From Lacipirellula parvula (GTDB lineage: Bacteria; Planctomycetota; Planctomycetia; Pirellulales; Lacipirellulaceae), in the NCBI RefSeq assembly GCF_009177095.1, contig NZ_AP021861.1:5252501-5316500 (forward strand): a stretch of 64,000 nucleotides of DNA. Direction: 5' to 3'. The translations under genes were made by a program, and so were the position numbers. Shown piece by piece: positions 37,823 to 47,003 of the stretch; position 1 is the stretch's first letter; each line of letters starts with the position of its first letter. The notes below the pieces were generated by a model. The model was not told where the DNA came from, ran no database searches, and worked only from the letters and a program-made list of their open reading frames with translations.

Positions 37823-38989
37823 TTAGCTGCGAGTGAGCTGCTTCCGATAAGCCAGCGGCGTTTTCCCGAACCGTTTGCGGAACGCGACGCCGAACCGCGT
37901 CCCGTTGGCAAACCCGCACGCTGAGGCGATTTCGCCGATCGACATGTCGGTGCGAGCCAGCAGTTCGCGCCCTTTGTCGAGCCGGACGCGGCGGATTTCC
38001 TCAGCCGGGCTGCGGCCGAGATAACGGCGGAACTGGATTTCGAGGCTCCGGCGCGAAACCGGCACCTCGTGGAGAATATCTTTGACGACAATGTCCTGAA
38101 ACGCCCGCTGCTGGATGAAACGGAGCGCTCGAACGACCGTATCGTCGTCGATCGCCAGAATGTCGGTCGACTGCCGACTGATCACGCCGTGGGGCGGAAT
38201 CTTGATCGGCTGCGTCGGCGGACGTTCGCCGTTCATCATTCGGTCGAGAGCGGCAGCCGCTTCGTACCCGATGCGGCGACCAGCCAGCGCAACGCTGGAG
38301 AGAGGAGGCGTGCAAACTTCGCACATCAAGTCATCGGTATCGCCGGCGAGAATCGCGATCTGGTCGGGGACGCGAATCCCCGCCATGTAGCAGATTTCCG
38401 CCAGTTGCCGCCCACGCTGGGCGTCGACGGTAAAGATCGCCATCGGTCGCGGCAGCGAGTTCAGCCAGCGGCTCACGCGGCGTTGCTGCTCCTCCCAGCC
38501 GAGCTTGCGGCCGACGCGATAGCCAGGTTTGTATTCGTGGCACTCGAGCCCCGAACGCCGCACGAGTTGAATGAACTCTTCGCCCCGCTTGACGGAGTAA
38601 CGATGATTCGGCGGAGCAAAGTAAGCAAACTTTTCGAACCCGCGATCGCGCAAATGGTGAAACGCGAGGTGCGCGCGTTCGGAATCGTCGGTGATCACGT
38701 CGCACACGCCGGGGAGGCCTTCGAACAGCGTGTCGACGTTGACGATGGGTACTTTACGCTTGCGAACCTGATCGACCTGCAACCGATTGCCGAAGCGGGC
38801 GATCACGCCGTCACCGTTCCACAAGTCGGGGAGCGCGGAGCGCTGGTCGTGATCTTGGGGATCGAGGAGGAGGTTCCAGTGGCCGTGGTTTTGCGAGTAG
38901 TCGGCGATGCCGCGGATAACGCTGCATCCCCAGCTATCGTCGGTTTCCACAAGGACGGCGACTTGGCGAGTCTTGGGGCGTGAATCCAT
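37823..38989 (-). CDS. XylR-type transcriptional regulator (LacI-like sensor plus AraC HTH)
   Basis: The 388-residue protein begins with a periplasmic-binding-protein-like sensor domain (about 8-270): 'AVLVETDDSWGCSVIRGIAD', 'NVDTLFEGLPGVCDVITDD', 'IAILAGDTDDLMCEVCTPPL'. It ends with an AraC-type double helix-turn-helix (about 285-385): 'VPVSRRSLEIQFRRYLGRSP', 'SIGEIASACGFANGTRFGVA', 'FRKRFGKTPLAYRKQ'. This hybrid is the XylR class, which binds a sugar and activates nearby catabolic genes; planctomycetes encode many. It is divergent from anmK, which makes a wall-sugar ligand conceivable, though the ligand cannot be predicted from sequence. Confidence 0.93.
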   Translation of the reverse strand: MDSRPKTRQVAVLVETDDSWGCSVIRGIADYSQNHGHWNLLLDPQDHDQRSALPDLWNGDGVIARFGNRLQVDQVRKRKVPIVNVDTLFEGLPGVCDVITDDSERAHLAFHHLRDRGFEKFAYFAPPNHRYSVKRGEEFIQLVRRSGLECHEYKPGYRVGRKLGWEEQQRRVSRWLNSLPRPMAIFTVDAQRGRQLAEICYMAGIRVPDQIAILAGDTDDLMCEVCTPPLSSVALAGRRIGYEAAAALDRMMNGERPPTQPIKIPPHGVISRQSTDILAIDDDTVVRALRFIQQRAFQDIVVKDILHEVPVSRRSLEIQFRRYLGRSPAEEIRRVRLDKGRELLARTDMSIGEIASACGFANGTRFGVAFRKRFGKTPLAYRKQLTRS

Positions 38990-39352
38990 GCTCAGGAATT
39001 CTTGGATATGCGCAAGGTGGGACCGCGAAACCGCGGAGAGCCGTGACTAGCCCGCTAAACAGCGAGTGCTCGGCAGTGGTTTCATTGTAAGCACGCAGAA
39101 GCGAGAAATCTGCGCATTTTCGAGAGGAATCTGCGTAGGCTTTGCTGTTTAGGGCCGGACGAACCGCTAAGCTAGTGCTAAACTGGCCTCCCCCAGCCCT
39201 GTGAGGCGGTGCAGGCGGGGGAATTTGGGAGCTGCCGGCAGCCGGGTCGCGGCCAGCGGCGAGGCTCCGCCCCACGTCCCACCATCGGGGAATCCCCTCG
39301 ATTCCGGGAGCCGGGGAGCACTGAACTTCACACGCGGCAAGGACTTGGCGCT
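38990..39352. other. Divergent promoter region between the XylR-type gene and anmK
   Basis: 363 bases without a gene. The in-frame extension of anmK upstream to 39209 has no family similarity and is treated as leader. Promoters for both genes should lie here; I could not single out a −10/−35 pair or a clear operator dyad. Confidence 0.5.
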
Positions 39353-40426
39353 ATGGCGACCGTTGCGGTGGGACTGATGAGCGGCACGAGCGGCGACGGC
39401 GTCGACGCCGCCCTGCTTGAGACCGATGGCGAGAACAAGATCGGCTTCCTGGGGGGGATCACCCTCCCCTACGACGAGGATCTCCGCGGCCGACTGCTCG
39501 AGACCTCGCAGCACGACGTGCCGATCTCGGAAATGCTCCGCGTCGAGAAAGAGATCTCCGAGCACCACGTCGAGGCCGTCCGCAAACTTCTCGCCGAGTA
39601 TCCCAAGCTCGCCAAAAAGGTCGAGGTCGTCGGATTTCATGGCCACACCGTCCGCCACTCGGCGAGCGAAGGGATCACGATGCAAATCGGGAATCCCTGG
39701 ATCCTCTCCCGCGACCTGAAGGTGCCGGTAGTCAGCGACTTCCGTCGCTGCGATATCGCCGGCGGCGGCCAAGGCGCCCCGCTGGTGGCGATGTTCCATC
39801 GCGCCCTGTTTAGCAAGGAGCCGCGGCCGACCGTCGTCCTCAACCTCGGCGGCGTGGCGAACGTTACCTGGCTCGGCGAGAAGGAAGAGATCATCGCCGG
39901 CGACACCGGACCGGGCTGCGGCCTGATCGACGAGTGGGCCCAAACGATGGCCGACTTGCCGCACGACCGCGACGGCCACCTCGCCCTGGCGGGCAAGGTC
40001 GATTGGGCGACTGTAGAACAGGCGCTCGACTCGCCGTTCTTCGATCTGCCGCTGCCGAAGTCGGCCGACCGGTTCGACTTCGACCACGTCGACGTCTCTG
40101 CGTTGAGCGTCGAAGATGGGGCCGCAACGCTGTGCGCCGTCACCGCCGAGGCCGTCTTCCGCGCCGTGAAGCGGCTGCCGGCGATGCCGAAGAAGACCTG
40201 GGTCACCGGCGGCGGCGTCCACCATCCATTCCTGATGAAGCAACTCAGCGAGCGTTTGGGCGAGTTGAAGAACGTCAGCGAGTTTGGGCTCAACCCCGAT
40301 ACCCTCGAGGCGGAGTGCTTCGCTTGGCTCGCCGTCCGGCACCAACGCGGCCTGCCGCTGACGATCCCCGAAACGACAGGTTGCGACGCCCCGCTCAGCG
40401 GCGGCACCGCGACGAAGTTCGGTTAA
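39353..40426 (+). CDS. anmK: Anhydro-N-acetylmuramic acid kinase
   Basis: 357 residues from ATG 39353-39355. The start 'MATVAVGLMSGTSGDGVDAA' is the AnmK hallmark. Further blocks are 'VVGFHGHTVRHSASEGIT', 'PVVSDFRRCDIAGGGQGAPL', 'LNLGGVANVTWLG', 'IAGDTGPGCGLIDEW' and 'TGGGVHHPFLM'. The cytoplasmic enzyme uses ATP to open the anhydro ring of 1,6-anhydro-MurNAc and makes MurNAc-6-phosphate, re-entering amino-sugar metabolism. Its substrate is exactly what the AmpG-NagZ pair about 8-10 kb to the left would release, so it belongs functionally with that cluster. No MurQ etherase lies beside it in this window. Confidence 0.96.
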   Translation: MATVAVGLMSGTSGDGVDAALLETDGENKIGFLGGITLPYDEDLRGRLLETSQHDVPISEMLRVEKEISEHHVEAVRKLLAEYPKLAKKVEVVGFHGHTVRHSASEGITMQIGNPWILSRDLKVPVVSDFRRCDIAGGGQGAPLVAMFHRALFSKEPRPTVVLNLGGVANVTWLGEKEEIIAGDTGPGCGLIDEWAQTMADLPHDRDGHLALAGKVDWATVEQALDSPFFDLPLPKSADRFDFDHVDVSALSVEDGAATLCAVTAEAVFRAVKRLPAMPKKTWVTGGGVHHPFLMKQLSERLGELKNVSEFGLNPDTLEAECFAWLAVRHQRGLPLTIPETTGCDAPLSGGTATKFG

Positions 40427-40613
40427 ACCAAGTCCGGCTTTTCGGCTAGATATAGGGTGTAAACGCGTGCTAGCGGCCGTGCACGAGGATGCGCGGGCGG
40501 TGCTAGCGGTTCTGGGGTTTGGCTGCGGGCGGCGGGCCGTTATAGTTCCCCGCCTCAAACGAAGGCCGAGACGGTCCTCGTCCTTCGCACACGCCCGAAC
40601 CCCTTCCTTCCCC

Positions 40614-41492
40614 ATGCACGCGCGGTCGCTCCGCTGCAACTCGAACCGCCTGGCGATGGCCATGGTGCTGCTCGTCGTCTGCACGGCTGGCGGTTGCGGC
40701 ACAACGCGCACCAGCAATACGGCCCGCACGGCGACCGAACAGTTGCTCATCTCCGACGCCGTCGACCGCACGGTGCAGCAGATCAACTTCAAAGTGCTGG
40801 CTGGCGAGAACGTCTTCTTCGATACCGCGCAGATGGGCGACGTGGTCGACAAAGGCTACTTAATTAGCTGCATGCGGCAGCATCTGCTCGCGAGCGGCTG
40901 CGTCATGAAGGACAAACGCGAGGATGCGACATACATCATCGAGCCGCGCGTCGGCGTGATCGGCACCGACAACCACGACCTCATGTTCGGCATTCCGGCA
41001 TTCAGCGTGCCGCAACTCGCCACGGGCAGCGTGTTGCCGTCGTCGGTGCCGGAAATCGCCTTCGCCAAACGCCGCGACCAGATGGGCGTGGCCAAGATCG
41101 CCGTGTTCGCCTATCGCCGCGAGACGGGCGAACCGGTTTGGCAGTCGGGCATGGCGATGAACAAGAGCACGGCCAACGACATTTGGCTCTTTGGCGCCGG
41201 GCCGTTCCAGAAAGGAACGATCTACGACGAAACGCGCTTCGCCGGCATCGAAAAGAAGAAAGACGAGGACGCCAACGCCAAGGCGCCTGTTGAGGTGGAA
41301 GCGGAAGCGGTCTTCGCCAGCGCCCCGCCGCAGATTCAACATCGTGCGCCGAGTGGCGTCGTACAAGCGTCGGCGGAACTGCCTCTCGACCAGGGAGGCG
41401 GACCGCCTGTTCTGCCGCCGCCGGCGCGACCGATTGCCGAGGCGCCGAAGCCCGCGGAAGGCGGCGAGGATCCGGCGACGACTGCGGGGTGA
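40614..41492 (+). CDS. DUF6655-like lipoprotein
   Basis: 292 residues from ATG 40614. A lipoprotein signal is present ('LAMAMVLLVVCTAGGCGTTR', Cys in 'AGGC'). The conserved core includes 'TEQLLISDAVDRTVQQINF', 'LISCMRQHLLASGCVMKDKR', 'IEPRVGVIGTDNHDLMFGIP' and 'DIWLFGAGPFQKGTIYD', which I associate with planctomycete DUF6655 proteins of unknown role. The last ~80 residues are Pro/Ala-rich and probably disordered. ATG 40659 inside the signal is a possible shorter start. It is followed by a repeat cluster and a converging RNase D gene. Confidence 0.75.
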   Translation: MHARSLRCNSNRLAMAMVLLVVCTAGGCGTTRTSNTARTATEQLLISDAVDRTVQQINFKVLAGENVFFDTAQMGDVVDKGYLISCMRQHLLASGCVMKDKREDATYIIEPRVGVIGTDNHDLMFGIPAFSVPQLATGSVLPSSVPEIAFAKRRDQMGVAKIAVFAYRRETGEPVWQSGMAMNKSTANDIWLFGAGPFQKGTIYDETRFAGIEKKKDEDANAKAPVEVEAEAVFASAPPQIQHRAPSGVVQASAELPLDQGGGPPVLPPPARPIAEAPKPAEGGEDPATTAG

Positions 41493-41499
41493 TGAAACT

Positions 41500-41605
41500 A
41501 ATGGGGAATGTGGAATGGAGTGGGGAAGGAATGACTTCACCACGCCATTCCACATTCAGCATTCCCCATTAAGCGCCGCTCCGGCGGGTCGTTGCCCCGC
41601 GGCTA
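41500..41605. repeat. Composite repeat: 'aatggggaatgtggaatgg' inverted repeat plus TAG-palindrome
   Basis: 41500-41518 (aatggggaatgtggaatgg) pairs with 41545-41570 (ccattccacattcagcattc...), forming a long hairpin between two converging genes. Directly beside it, 41576-41605 is a third copy of the 30-bp element seen at 3003-3032 and 3279-3308, differing at one base. The last three bases (41603-41605, cta) are the TAG stop of RNase D on the minus strand. The hairpin could terminate transcription from both sides. Confidence 0.85.
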
Positions 41606-42784
41606 CTTGACGGCGTCGAAGGCGAGCGGGTCTTCGTTCTTGGGATCGGCGATGCGGATCGACTTCTTGCCGCTGAGCAGATCATCAAGCAAGTTGCCGA
41701 CGAGGTCAGCTCGCCAGCCTTTCAGCAAGACAGGCGTTTCAGTCGGGTCGATGCCGCCGAAGCCGTAGCGATAGGCAATTAACTCGCGCACGTCGGTCGC
41801 CGTGCCGACCATGCTCGCGGCAACTTCGTTCTGGCGGCAGATGGACGTGAGGGCAGGCGTGAGGAACTGCCCCAGCAGGTTGAGCTGCGGCGGCGGTTCC
41901 CGCTGCGTCAGGCGCTCGCCCCGTTCGAGCGGCGCATCAAGCCCGCGCCGCACGCAGTCAGCCAGTTCACTCGCTTTACGGCGGAGATCGCTCCGCTGCA
42001 ATCCGCGGATGGCGAGAATCTGATCAGGCTGATCGGTCTTCCGCTTAGCGATTTCGACGAGGAGATCGTCTCGCAACAAGCGTTTCGGGGGTTGGTTGAG
42101 CTTCCGGGCTTCCTCTTGCCGCCATAGCCACAGCTCGCGAACGACCGCGAGGTTGCGGGCGTTGAGCGTGCCGATCCCCGAGACCCGCCGCCAGTCTTTG
42201 CGGTCCTGGGCTTCGACGATCGATTGCTGCCAACTGGCAAGCTCGTCTTTGAGCCACATCAGCCGGCCGCGCTTGTTGAGGATCTCCGTCAGCCGCTCGA
42301 ACAGCGGCAGCAGGTAGCGGACGTCTTCAAGCGCGTAGTTGATTTGGGCGTCGGTCAACGGCCGGCGGCGCCAGTCGGTTCGCTGCTCCCCCTTCATCGG
42401 CTGCTTGCCGAGAAACTTGCCGACGACCGATCCGTAGGAGGCGGGGAACTCGTTTGAGCAGAACCCGGCGGCGAACTGGACGTCGAAGCTCCGCTGCGGG
42501 ATCGACCCCACGGCACGGAGCATGAAGCTGAGTTCCTCACGCCCGGCATGGAAAACTGTCGTCTTCTCCCGCGCGGCAACCGCCTTCCAGAACGGCAAAA
42601 CGTCGACGGTCTGCGGGTCGATCACCGCCATCTCGTCGGGGCTCACGACCTGAATCAGGCAAAGCTCGGGATGAAACGTATCTTCGGAGACGAACTCGGT
42701 GTCGAATCCAATAATCGGGGCGGCCTGGAGACGCTCGGAGAGCTCGTCGAGATCGCGTTGTTTGGTGACGATGGGGGCAGGCAC
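41603..42784 (-). CDS. rnd: Ribonuclease D (DEDD exonuclease with HRDC region)
   Basis: 393 residues. The DEDD 3'-5' exonuclease domain (about 5-180) has Exo I 'IIGFDTEFVSED', Exo II 'VFHAGREELSFMLRAV' and Exo III 'INYALEDVRYLLPLFERL' (YxxxD). An HRDC-like helical domain follows ('PKRLLRDDLLVEIAKRKTDQ', about 235-310), then a second helical region. RNase D trims the 3' ends of tRNA precursors and other stable RNAs. Length and order match the family (about 375-400). The stop codon is provided by a repeat element. Confidence 0.93.
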   Translation of the reverse strand: MPAPIVTKQRDLDELSERLQAAPIIGFDTEFVSEDTFHPELCLIQVVSPDEMAVIDPQTVDVLPFWKAVAAREKTTVFHAGREELSFMLRAVGSIPQRSFDVQFAAGFCSNEFPASYGSVVGKFLGKQPMKGEQRTDWRRRPLTDAQINYALEDVRYLLPLFERLTEILNKRGRLMWLKDELASWQQSIVEAQDRKDWRRVSGIGTLNARNLAVVRELWLWRQEEARKLNQPPKRLLRDDLLVEIAKRKTDQPDQILAIRGLQRSDLRRKASELADCVRRGLDAPLERGERLTQREPPPQLNLLGQFLTPALTSICRQNEVAASMVGTATDVRELIAYRYGFGGIDPTETPVLLKGWRADLVGNLLDDLLSGKKSIRIADPKNEDPLAFDAVK

Positions 42785-42927
42785 GGGCGAGCAGTTCGGA
42801 AAGGGCTGAGAGCGACCGCGGGCGGCCGGGGGCGGGAAACCACCATTCTAAATAGATGGGCGGGCCGCGAAAAGCTGCGATTGTGCGAGCGCCACGCCGA
42901 TTGGCGGAGCGCCAAGCGCGCTCGGAC

Positions 42928-44544
42928 TCATGGCCGCAGGATAAAAATCCAATCCATCAGCCCCAGGATGGGGAGCAGAATCAGCACGCTATATCCCATG
43001 TAGCCGAAGAAGCTCGGCATCTTAACCCCCGACTTCTCGGCGATCGCCTTCACCATGAAATTCGGGCCGTTGCCGATGTAGGTCATCGCGCCCATCATCA
43101 CGGCGCCGAGGCTGATGGCCGCGAGCAGCGGCTCTGGCACGCCGGCGGTCGGTCCGCCGGCCAGTTCCGGATCTTGGGCCGTTTGGAAGAAGACTAAGTA
43201 CGTCGGGGCGTTGTCCAGAAACGACGACAGCGTGCCGGTCGCCCAAAAGAACTTCCCGGGGCCCATATCGAAGCGTTCCACCAAGTGGGTGCCGTTCGCT
43301 TTCAGAATCTGCAGCGCGGGCTGCATGCAGACGAAGATGCCGACGAACAGCGCCGCCACCTCGACGATGGCGTCATATGTAAAACGGTTCGCCAATCGCG
43401 ACTCGCGCGGCCCAATGGCGAGCGACATCGCCACGAGCGCCAACTGCACCGCTTCGCGGAAGTAAAGCCACGGGTGCCAATCGGTTCCCGGAAACGCCTT
43501 GCTCGGATCAAGCATCGCCACGGCAATGACGACGCCGACCAGCAATAAGCCGTTAACTTTCAGACCGCTGACGCGGAGTCGGTGGAGCCGCGTGACGTCC
43601 CGTTCGATGTCCCGCACCGTTTCACGCGGGTGGTGATAGAACTGGTCCATCGACCAGTAAACGGCGAGCAACATGCCGTTCACGAAGAGCCACTCAGGCC
43701 ACAGGTTGAGCGTCCAGAAAAAATCGACGCCTTGTAGGTATCCCAGGAACAGCGGCGGGTCGCCAATCGGCAGCAGGCAGCCGCCGCAGTTGCAGACGAT
43801 GAAGATAAAGAAGACGACCGTATGGGCGACGTGCTTCCGCTGGTGGTTTGTTTCGAGCAACGGGCGAACGAGCAGCATCGCCGCCCCAGTGGTGCCGATG
43901 AGGCTGGCGAGCAGCCCGCCGATCAGCATGACCGTCGCGTTAGTGGTTGGCGTCGCCTCAAGATCGCCCGTGATGCGGATGCCTCCCGCGATCGTGTAGA
44001 GACTAAACAACAACACGATGAAAGGGATGTACTCTTGCAGCAATGCGTTGCCGAAGATCGTCGCGACGAACTCTGTTTGAAAAACGCTGCCGTCGTGCGC
44101 GGCAACGATCGCATGGCCCGGCCAGTGGGCTTCGACCGGCTCGTGGTGGAGGAATGCATAGTAAGCAAGCGTCAGCGCGCCCAAGCCTGCCGCGACGATG
44201 AAGCGATTGCGATTGTGCTCCCACCAATGCTCGGTCGCGTGGATCAGCGGGAACGTCGCGATGGCCCCCAATAGCAGCACGAACGGCGCGACCGTCCAGA
44301 GGGGGGGCGGCGAACCAGCGTGATGCGCGTCCGCGGCGTGCTCCACATCATTGGCGCCTTTATGAGCGTCCGCTGTCCCATCAACAGCAGGCTCTTCCGC
44401 ATGATGACCGCCGAGCGCGGCGACCGTCCAACCCTGCGGCAGACCGACGGCGAAGCTCGTCCCGTAAAGGGCAAGCATAGCGAGAATCGCCCACAACATC
44501 TTGCTGCGTTCGCTCGACAGCGGCGTTTCGGCGTGTGTCGTCAT
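42928..44544 (-). CDS. NhaD-like sodium:proton antiporter (ArsB/NhaD ion-transporter superfamily)
   Basis: 538 residues with about 12 membrane segments. Features that recall NhaD/citrate-transporter relatives are '[20 protein letters not shown]', '[20 protein letters not shown]', '[16 protein letters not shown]', '[20 protein letters not shown]' and '[20 protein letters not shown]' (NxP-type ion site). Conserved polar residues in the half-repeats ('TTGA', 'LDNAPT') fit sodium/proton exchange at the cytoplasmic membrane. Residues about 47-80 form an extra-membrane stretch rich in His, Ala, Asp and Glu ('HHAEEP', 'HAADAHH'), which could sense pH or metal; this is an inference. The gene stands alone. 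Confidence 0.85.
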   Translation of the reverse strand: MTTHAETPLSSERSKMLWAILAMLALYGTSFAVGLPQGWTVAALGGHHAEEPAVDGTADAHKGANDVEHAADAHHAGSPPPLWTVAPFVLLLGAIATFPLIHATEHWWEHNRNRFIVAAGLGALTLAYYAFLHHEPVEAHWPGHAIVAAHDGSVFQTEFVATIFGNALLQEYIPFIVLLFSLYTIAGGIRITGDLEATPTTNATVMLIGGLLASLIGTTGAAMLLVRPLLETNHQRKHVAHTVVFFIFIVCNCGGCLLPIGDPPLFLGYLQGVDFFWTLNLWPEWLFVNGMLLAVYWSMDQFYHHPRETVRDIERDVTRLHRLRVSGLKVNGLLLVGVVIAVAMLDPSKAFPGTDWHPWLYFREAVQLALVAMSLAIGPRESRLANRFTYDAIVEVAALFVGIFVCMQPALQILKANGTHLVERFDMGPGKFFWATGTLSSFLDNAPTYLVFFQTAQDPELAGGPTAGVPEPLLAAISLGAVMMGAMTYIGNGPNFMVKAIAEKSGVKMPSFFGYMGYSVLILLPILGLMDWIFILRP

Positions 44545-44728
44545 CCTGCATTTTCCAATTCATTCTCGCCGCCGACGTACGACCGTTCTTGATCAGAACG
44601 CAAAGGTAAATTGAATTACAGCGAGAGTCCATGCCCCTAACCGCCTGCGATCGGCGGCAATTTCCGCTAGACTTCGCCTGTGGCCTTTCGACTCGCCCAG
44701 CACAACGCCCCGTCGGCTTTCGCTCCCG

Positions 44729-45271
44729 ATGACTGAAATTTGGCTTCATCCCAATCGCCGCGCACTTTGGTCGACGCTTGCGACGTTCGCCGCCGTGAGT
44801 GCATTGGCATTGTTCGTCGTGTGGAAGTTTGAGTCGCTCGTGGCGCAACTTCTCGCGGGCCTGCTGGCCCTGCTCGCACTCCTGATGGTCGGCGCCGCGG
44901 CGGTCGAGTTGCGCCGGCCGCGGATCGCGTACCGCGACGGCAAAGTTCTGTTCAACCTGCGCGGGAGCGCCCCCGCAGCCGTCCCTGCTGAAGTAGTCGA
45001 AGCTTTTTTTCTGGGGCAAGGACCGGCGCACTTGCCGACGATCCACTCCGAAGTCCCCGAGTGCGTCAATCTCGTGGCGCGTTTGTCCGAAAAGGCGCCT
45101 GAGTGGTCACGCGTCGAGGTGAAACCGGCTCTCGGTCAATGGTGTGAAGGGTACGTGACGATCCGCGGGACGTGGTGCGAACCGCTGACGGTCGACGTGA
45201 TTCGGCGATTGAACCGGCGGCTGCGTGAGTTGCGCGAGGCGGCCGCGGCCTCAGCAGGAGAGGCGACGTGA
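44729..45271 (+). CDS. Two-helix membrane protein upstream of the MfnB-like gene
   Basis: The 180-residue protein has two adjacent membrane helices (about 15-33 'LATFAAVSALALFVVWKF' and about 38-58 'LLAGLLALLALLMVGAAAV'), followed by a cytoplasmic domain starting 'IAYRDGKVLFNLRGSAP' that suggests a small beta-rich fold, and a helical end 'IRRLNRRLRELREAA'. I do not recognise the family. The stop TGA overlaps the GTG start of the next gene (GTGA), so the two are co-translated. A longer minus-strand open frame over the same bases (44381-45046) is a shadow. Confidence 0.75.
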   Translation: MTEIWLHPNRRALWSTLATFAAVSALALFVVWKFESLVAQLLAGLLALLALLMVGAAAVELRRPRIAYRDGKVLFNLRGSAPAAVPAEVVEAFFLGQGPAHLPTIHSEVPECVNLVARLSEKAPEWSRVEVKPALGQWCEGYVTIRGTWCEPLTVDVIRRLNRRLRELREAAAASAGEAT

Positions 45272-46041
45272 CGCAGCTGCTGGTAAGCGTGCGCGACGCG
45301 GCCGAAGCGCAAGCCGCGCTCGACGGCGGCGCCGATTGGATCGACCTCAAAGAACCGGCCAACGGTCCGCTCGGCGCGGTGACGGCGACCGTCGCTCGCG
45401 GCGTCGCCGAGGTCGTCGCGGGTCGGGCTTCGCTCTCGGCGGCGGCGGGCGAGTTGCTCGATTGGCCGCACTCACCGGCGCGAGACCTGCTCGCGGTCGA
45501 CGGCGTCACACAACTGAAGCTGGGCCTGTCGGCGTGCAACGACGGCGATTGGCGACAAGCGTGGCTCGTTGCACAGCGCGAGATCGTCGACGCCGGCAAG
45601 AAACTCGTCGCGGTCGCTTACGCCGACGCCGATCGCGCGCACTCTCCTATCCCGTTCGATGTGCTGGAAGCTGCCGCAACGGCCAGGGCTCGCTGGCTGC
45701 TCGTTGATACGTTCGACAAGAGTAGCGGCACACTCTTAGAACTGCTCGATGCGGCGGCGATTCAATCGCTCTTTGCTCGCGCTCAGCAGCTCGGCATGAC
45801 GACAGCCGCCGCGGGTCGACTCACGCCGGCGACGATCGAGGCGCTGCCGCTTGAAGTCATCGACGTCGTCGCCGTCCGTAGTGCGGCATGCGGCGGCAAT
45901 CGCAACGCCGTCGTGCGCGCACCATGCGTCGCCGCACTGCAACGCCTCCTAGCCAACTCTCCAGCGAGCCGCGGGGCTCGTCCCCGCGGTCTTCCCGCCA
46001 CGCTCGATCTCCAAAATCCCGCCGCAAGCGGTCGGGGCTAA
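45268..46041 (+). CDS. (5-formylfuran-3-yl)methyl phosphate synthase-like protein (MfnB family)
   Basis: 257 residues, GTG start at 45268-45270. The N-terminal half has the MfnB/DUF556 TIM-barrel signs 'LLVSVRDAAEAQAALDGGAD', 'WIDLKEPANGPLGA' (Schiff-base-type Lys) and 'QLKLGLSAC'; later 'LLVDTFDKSSGTLLELL' holds the Asp/Lys pair, and 'GRLTPATIEALPLEVIDVVA' and 'VRSAACGGNR' close the barrel. MfnB condenses two glyceraldehyde-3-phosphates to the furan ring of methanofuran, which planctomycetes use in tetrahydromethanopterin-linked C1 oxidation. The last ~25 residues ('SPASRGARPRGLPATLDLQN') come from a palindrome (45969-45989) and lie outside the family core. Confidence 0.85.
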   Translation: MTQLLVSVRDAAEAQAALDGGADWIDLKEPANGPLGAVTATVARGVAEVVAGRASLSAAAGELLDWPHSPARDLLAVDGVTQLKLGLSACNDGDWRQAWLVAQREIVDAGKKLVAVAYADADRAHSPIPFDVLEAAATARARWLLVDTFDKSSGTLLELLDAAAIQSLFARAQQLGMTTAAAGRLTPATIEALPLEVIDVVAVRSAACGGNRNAVVRAPCVAALQRLLANSPASRGARPRGLPATLDLQNPAASGRG

Positions 46042-46107
46042 ATGGCCGCCACGGCCTGCGACAACTGTCGCGCTACTAAGGCATTTTTCGGCCTGAAACC
46101 TATTTCC

Positions 46108-46137
46108 TTGACACCCCGCGCGGTTCCGCCATATTGA
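46108..46137 (+). promoter_or_regulatory. Candidate sigma-70-type promoter of the 66-residue protein gene
   Basis: A perfect −35 box ttgaca (46108-46113) is followed after 17 bases by atattg (or tattga one base later) as a weak −10. The GTG start lies about 80 bases downstream, with no other gene between. Confidence 0.4.
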
Positions 46138-46214
46138 CGGGCAGACGTCCTGGAGGATGTCTGTCACCATCCGTCGTGGATCTCATCGGATTTCTCGTGG
46201 GGGGAGATCAAGAC

Positions 46215-46415
46215 GTGCCAAAGTCGGTATTGGAAGCGATCAAGCAGGGCCAGTGGGATTTCGAGCCAGAGTCGATTGAGGAAAAGCGGTTCGACTCAAC
46301 CCGGGCGATGCCTGGAACTGACGAAAAACTGGAAGTGCTCGCCGAGCGGGTTCGCGCCGGCCTGCCTCTGTGGCATGGCCATGATCGGACCGATCTGGAC
46401 GATTGCGAGGCGTGA
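46215..46415 (+). CDS. Small conserved protein (66 residues, unknown function)
   Basis: Starts at GTG 46215-46217 with a ribosome site 'ggggag' nine bases upstream; an open frame to 46134 exists but lacks support. The sequence begins 'VPKSVLEAIKQGQWDFEPE', contains 'TRAMPGTDEKLEVLAERVRA' and 'GLPLWHGHDRTDLDD', and is acidic overall without membrane segment or cysteine. From memory, very similar short proteins ('...WDFEP...PGT.EK..VLAER...GLPLWH') recur in planctomycete genomes, so it is likely a real, lineage-specific gene. A candidate promoter (46108-46137) lies just upstream. No function is known to me. Confidence 0.75.
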   Translation: MPKSVLEAIKQGQWDFEPESIEEKRFDSTRAMPGTDEKLEVLAERVRAGLPLWHGHDRTDLDDCEA

Positions 46416-46620
46416 CGCCGAGGCCTCTGCCGCTAAGCCGGAATTCAATGGCGGCGTGTTTCACTCGCCGCCCGCCAAAAGTCCCTCTAACCGTGCGCCG
46501 CAACCTTACGTATGATTAGATGGCGTTGAAGGCGTCGTTCGTACGCCAGTTTCGTAGCCAGCTTGCGATCCGCTTCCCGTACGAACGGCGAAGCGGGCGA
46601 GATTCGTAGGAGCCGACCGC

Positions 46621-46926
46621 GTGCCGAAGTTTCACGTAGAAATCCCTCATACTCTCTCCGCCGATGAGGCGAAGTCCCGCTTGGAGCGGTTCGTCGAGTC
46701 GCTGCAAGCCCGATTTGGCGACAAAGTGAGCGATCTCGACCAGAGTTGGGCCGGCAACAAACTGTCGTTCGGCTTCAAGACGTTCGGCTTTAAGATTGCC
46801 GGCGCGATCGAGGCCCTTGATCAGAAACTCGACGTGAAGGGCGAAATCCCGCTGACGGCGATGATGTTCAAAGGGAAGATCGAAGGCGAAGTGAAAGAGC
46901 AACTGGCGCGGTTGATGCGTGCCTAA
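46621..46926 (+). CDS. Polyhydroxyalkanoic acid system (PHA-granule-region) family protein
   Basis: The 101-residue protein starts at GTG 46621 behind 'taggagc'. The sequence has the family layout: 'MPKFHVEIPHTLSADEAKSR', 'LERFVESLQARFGDKVSDLD', 'WAGNKLSFGFKTFGFKIAGA', 'IEALDQKLDVKGEIPLTAMM' and a closing helix 'KGKIEGEVKEQLARLM'. Members are small soluble proteins found near polyhydroxyalkanoate genes in some proteobacteria, with no proven reaction. No PHA synthase lies nearby. A 10-base inverted repeat cgttcgtacg/cgtacgaacg (46536-46545 and 46578-46587) precedes it and may form a leader hairpin or operator. Confidence 0.8.
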   Translation: MPKFHVEIPHTLSADEAKSRLERFVESLQARFGDKVSDLDQSWAGNKLSFGFKTFGFKIAGAIEALDQKLDVKGEIPLTAMMFKGKIEGEVKEQLARLMRA

Positions 46927-47003
46927 CTGATCGCTCGTCGCTCGCGACTTGTACTTCGGCGCCTACTTCCGATTCCTCTGCGTGAGCGATCCCTAGCGGG
47001 GAT

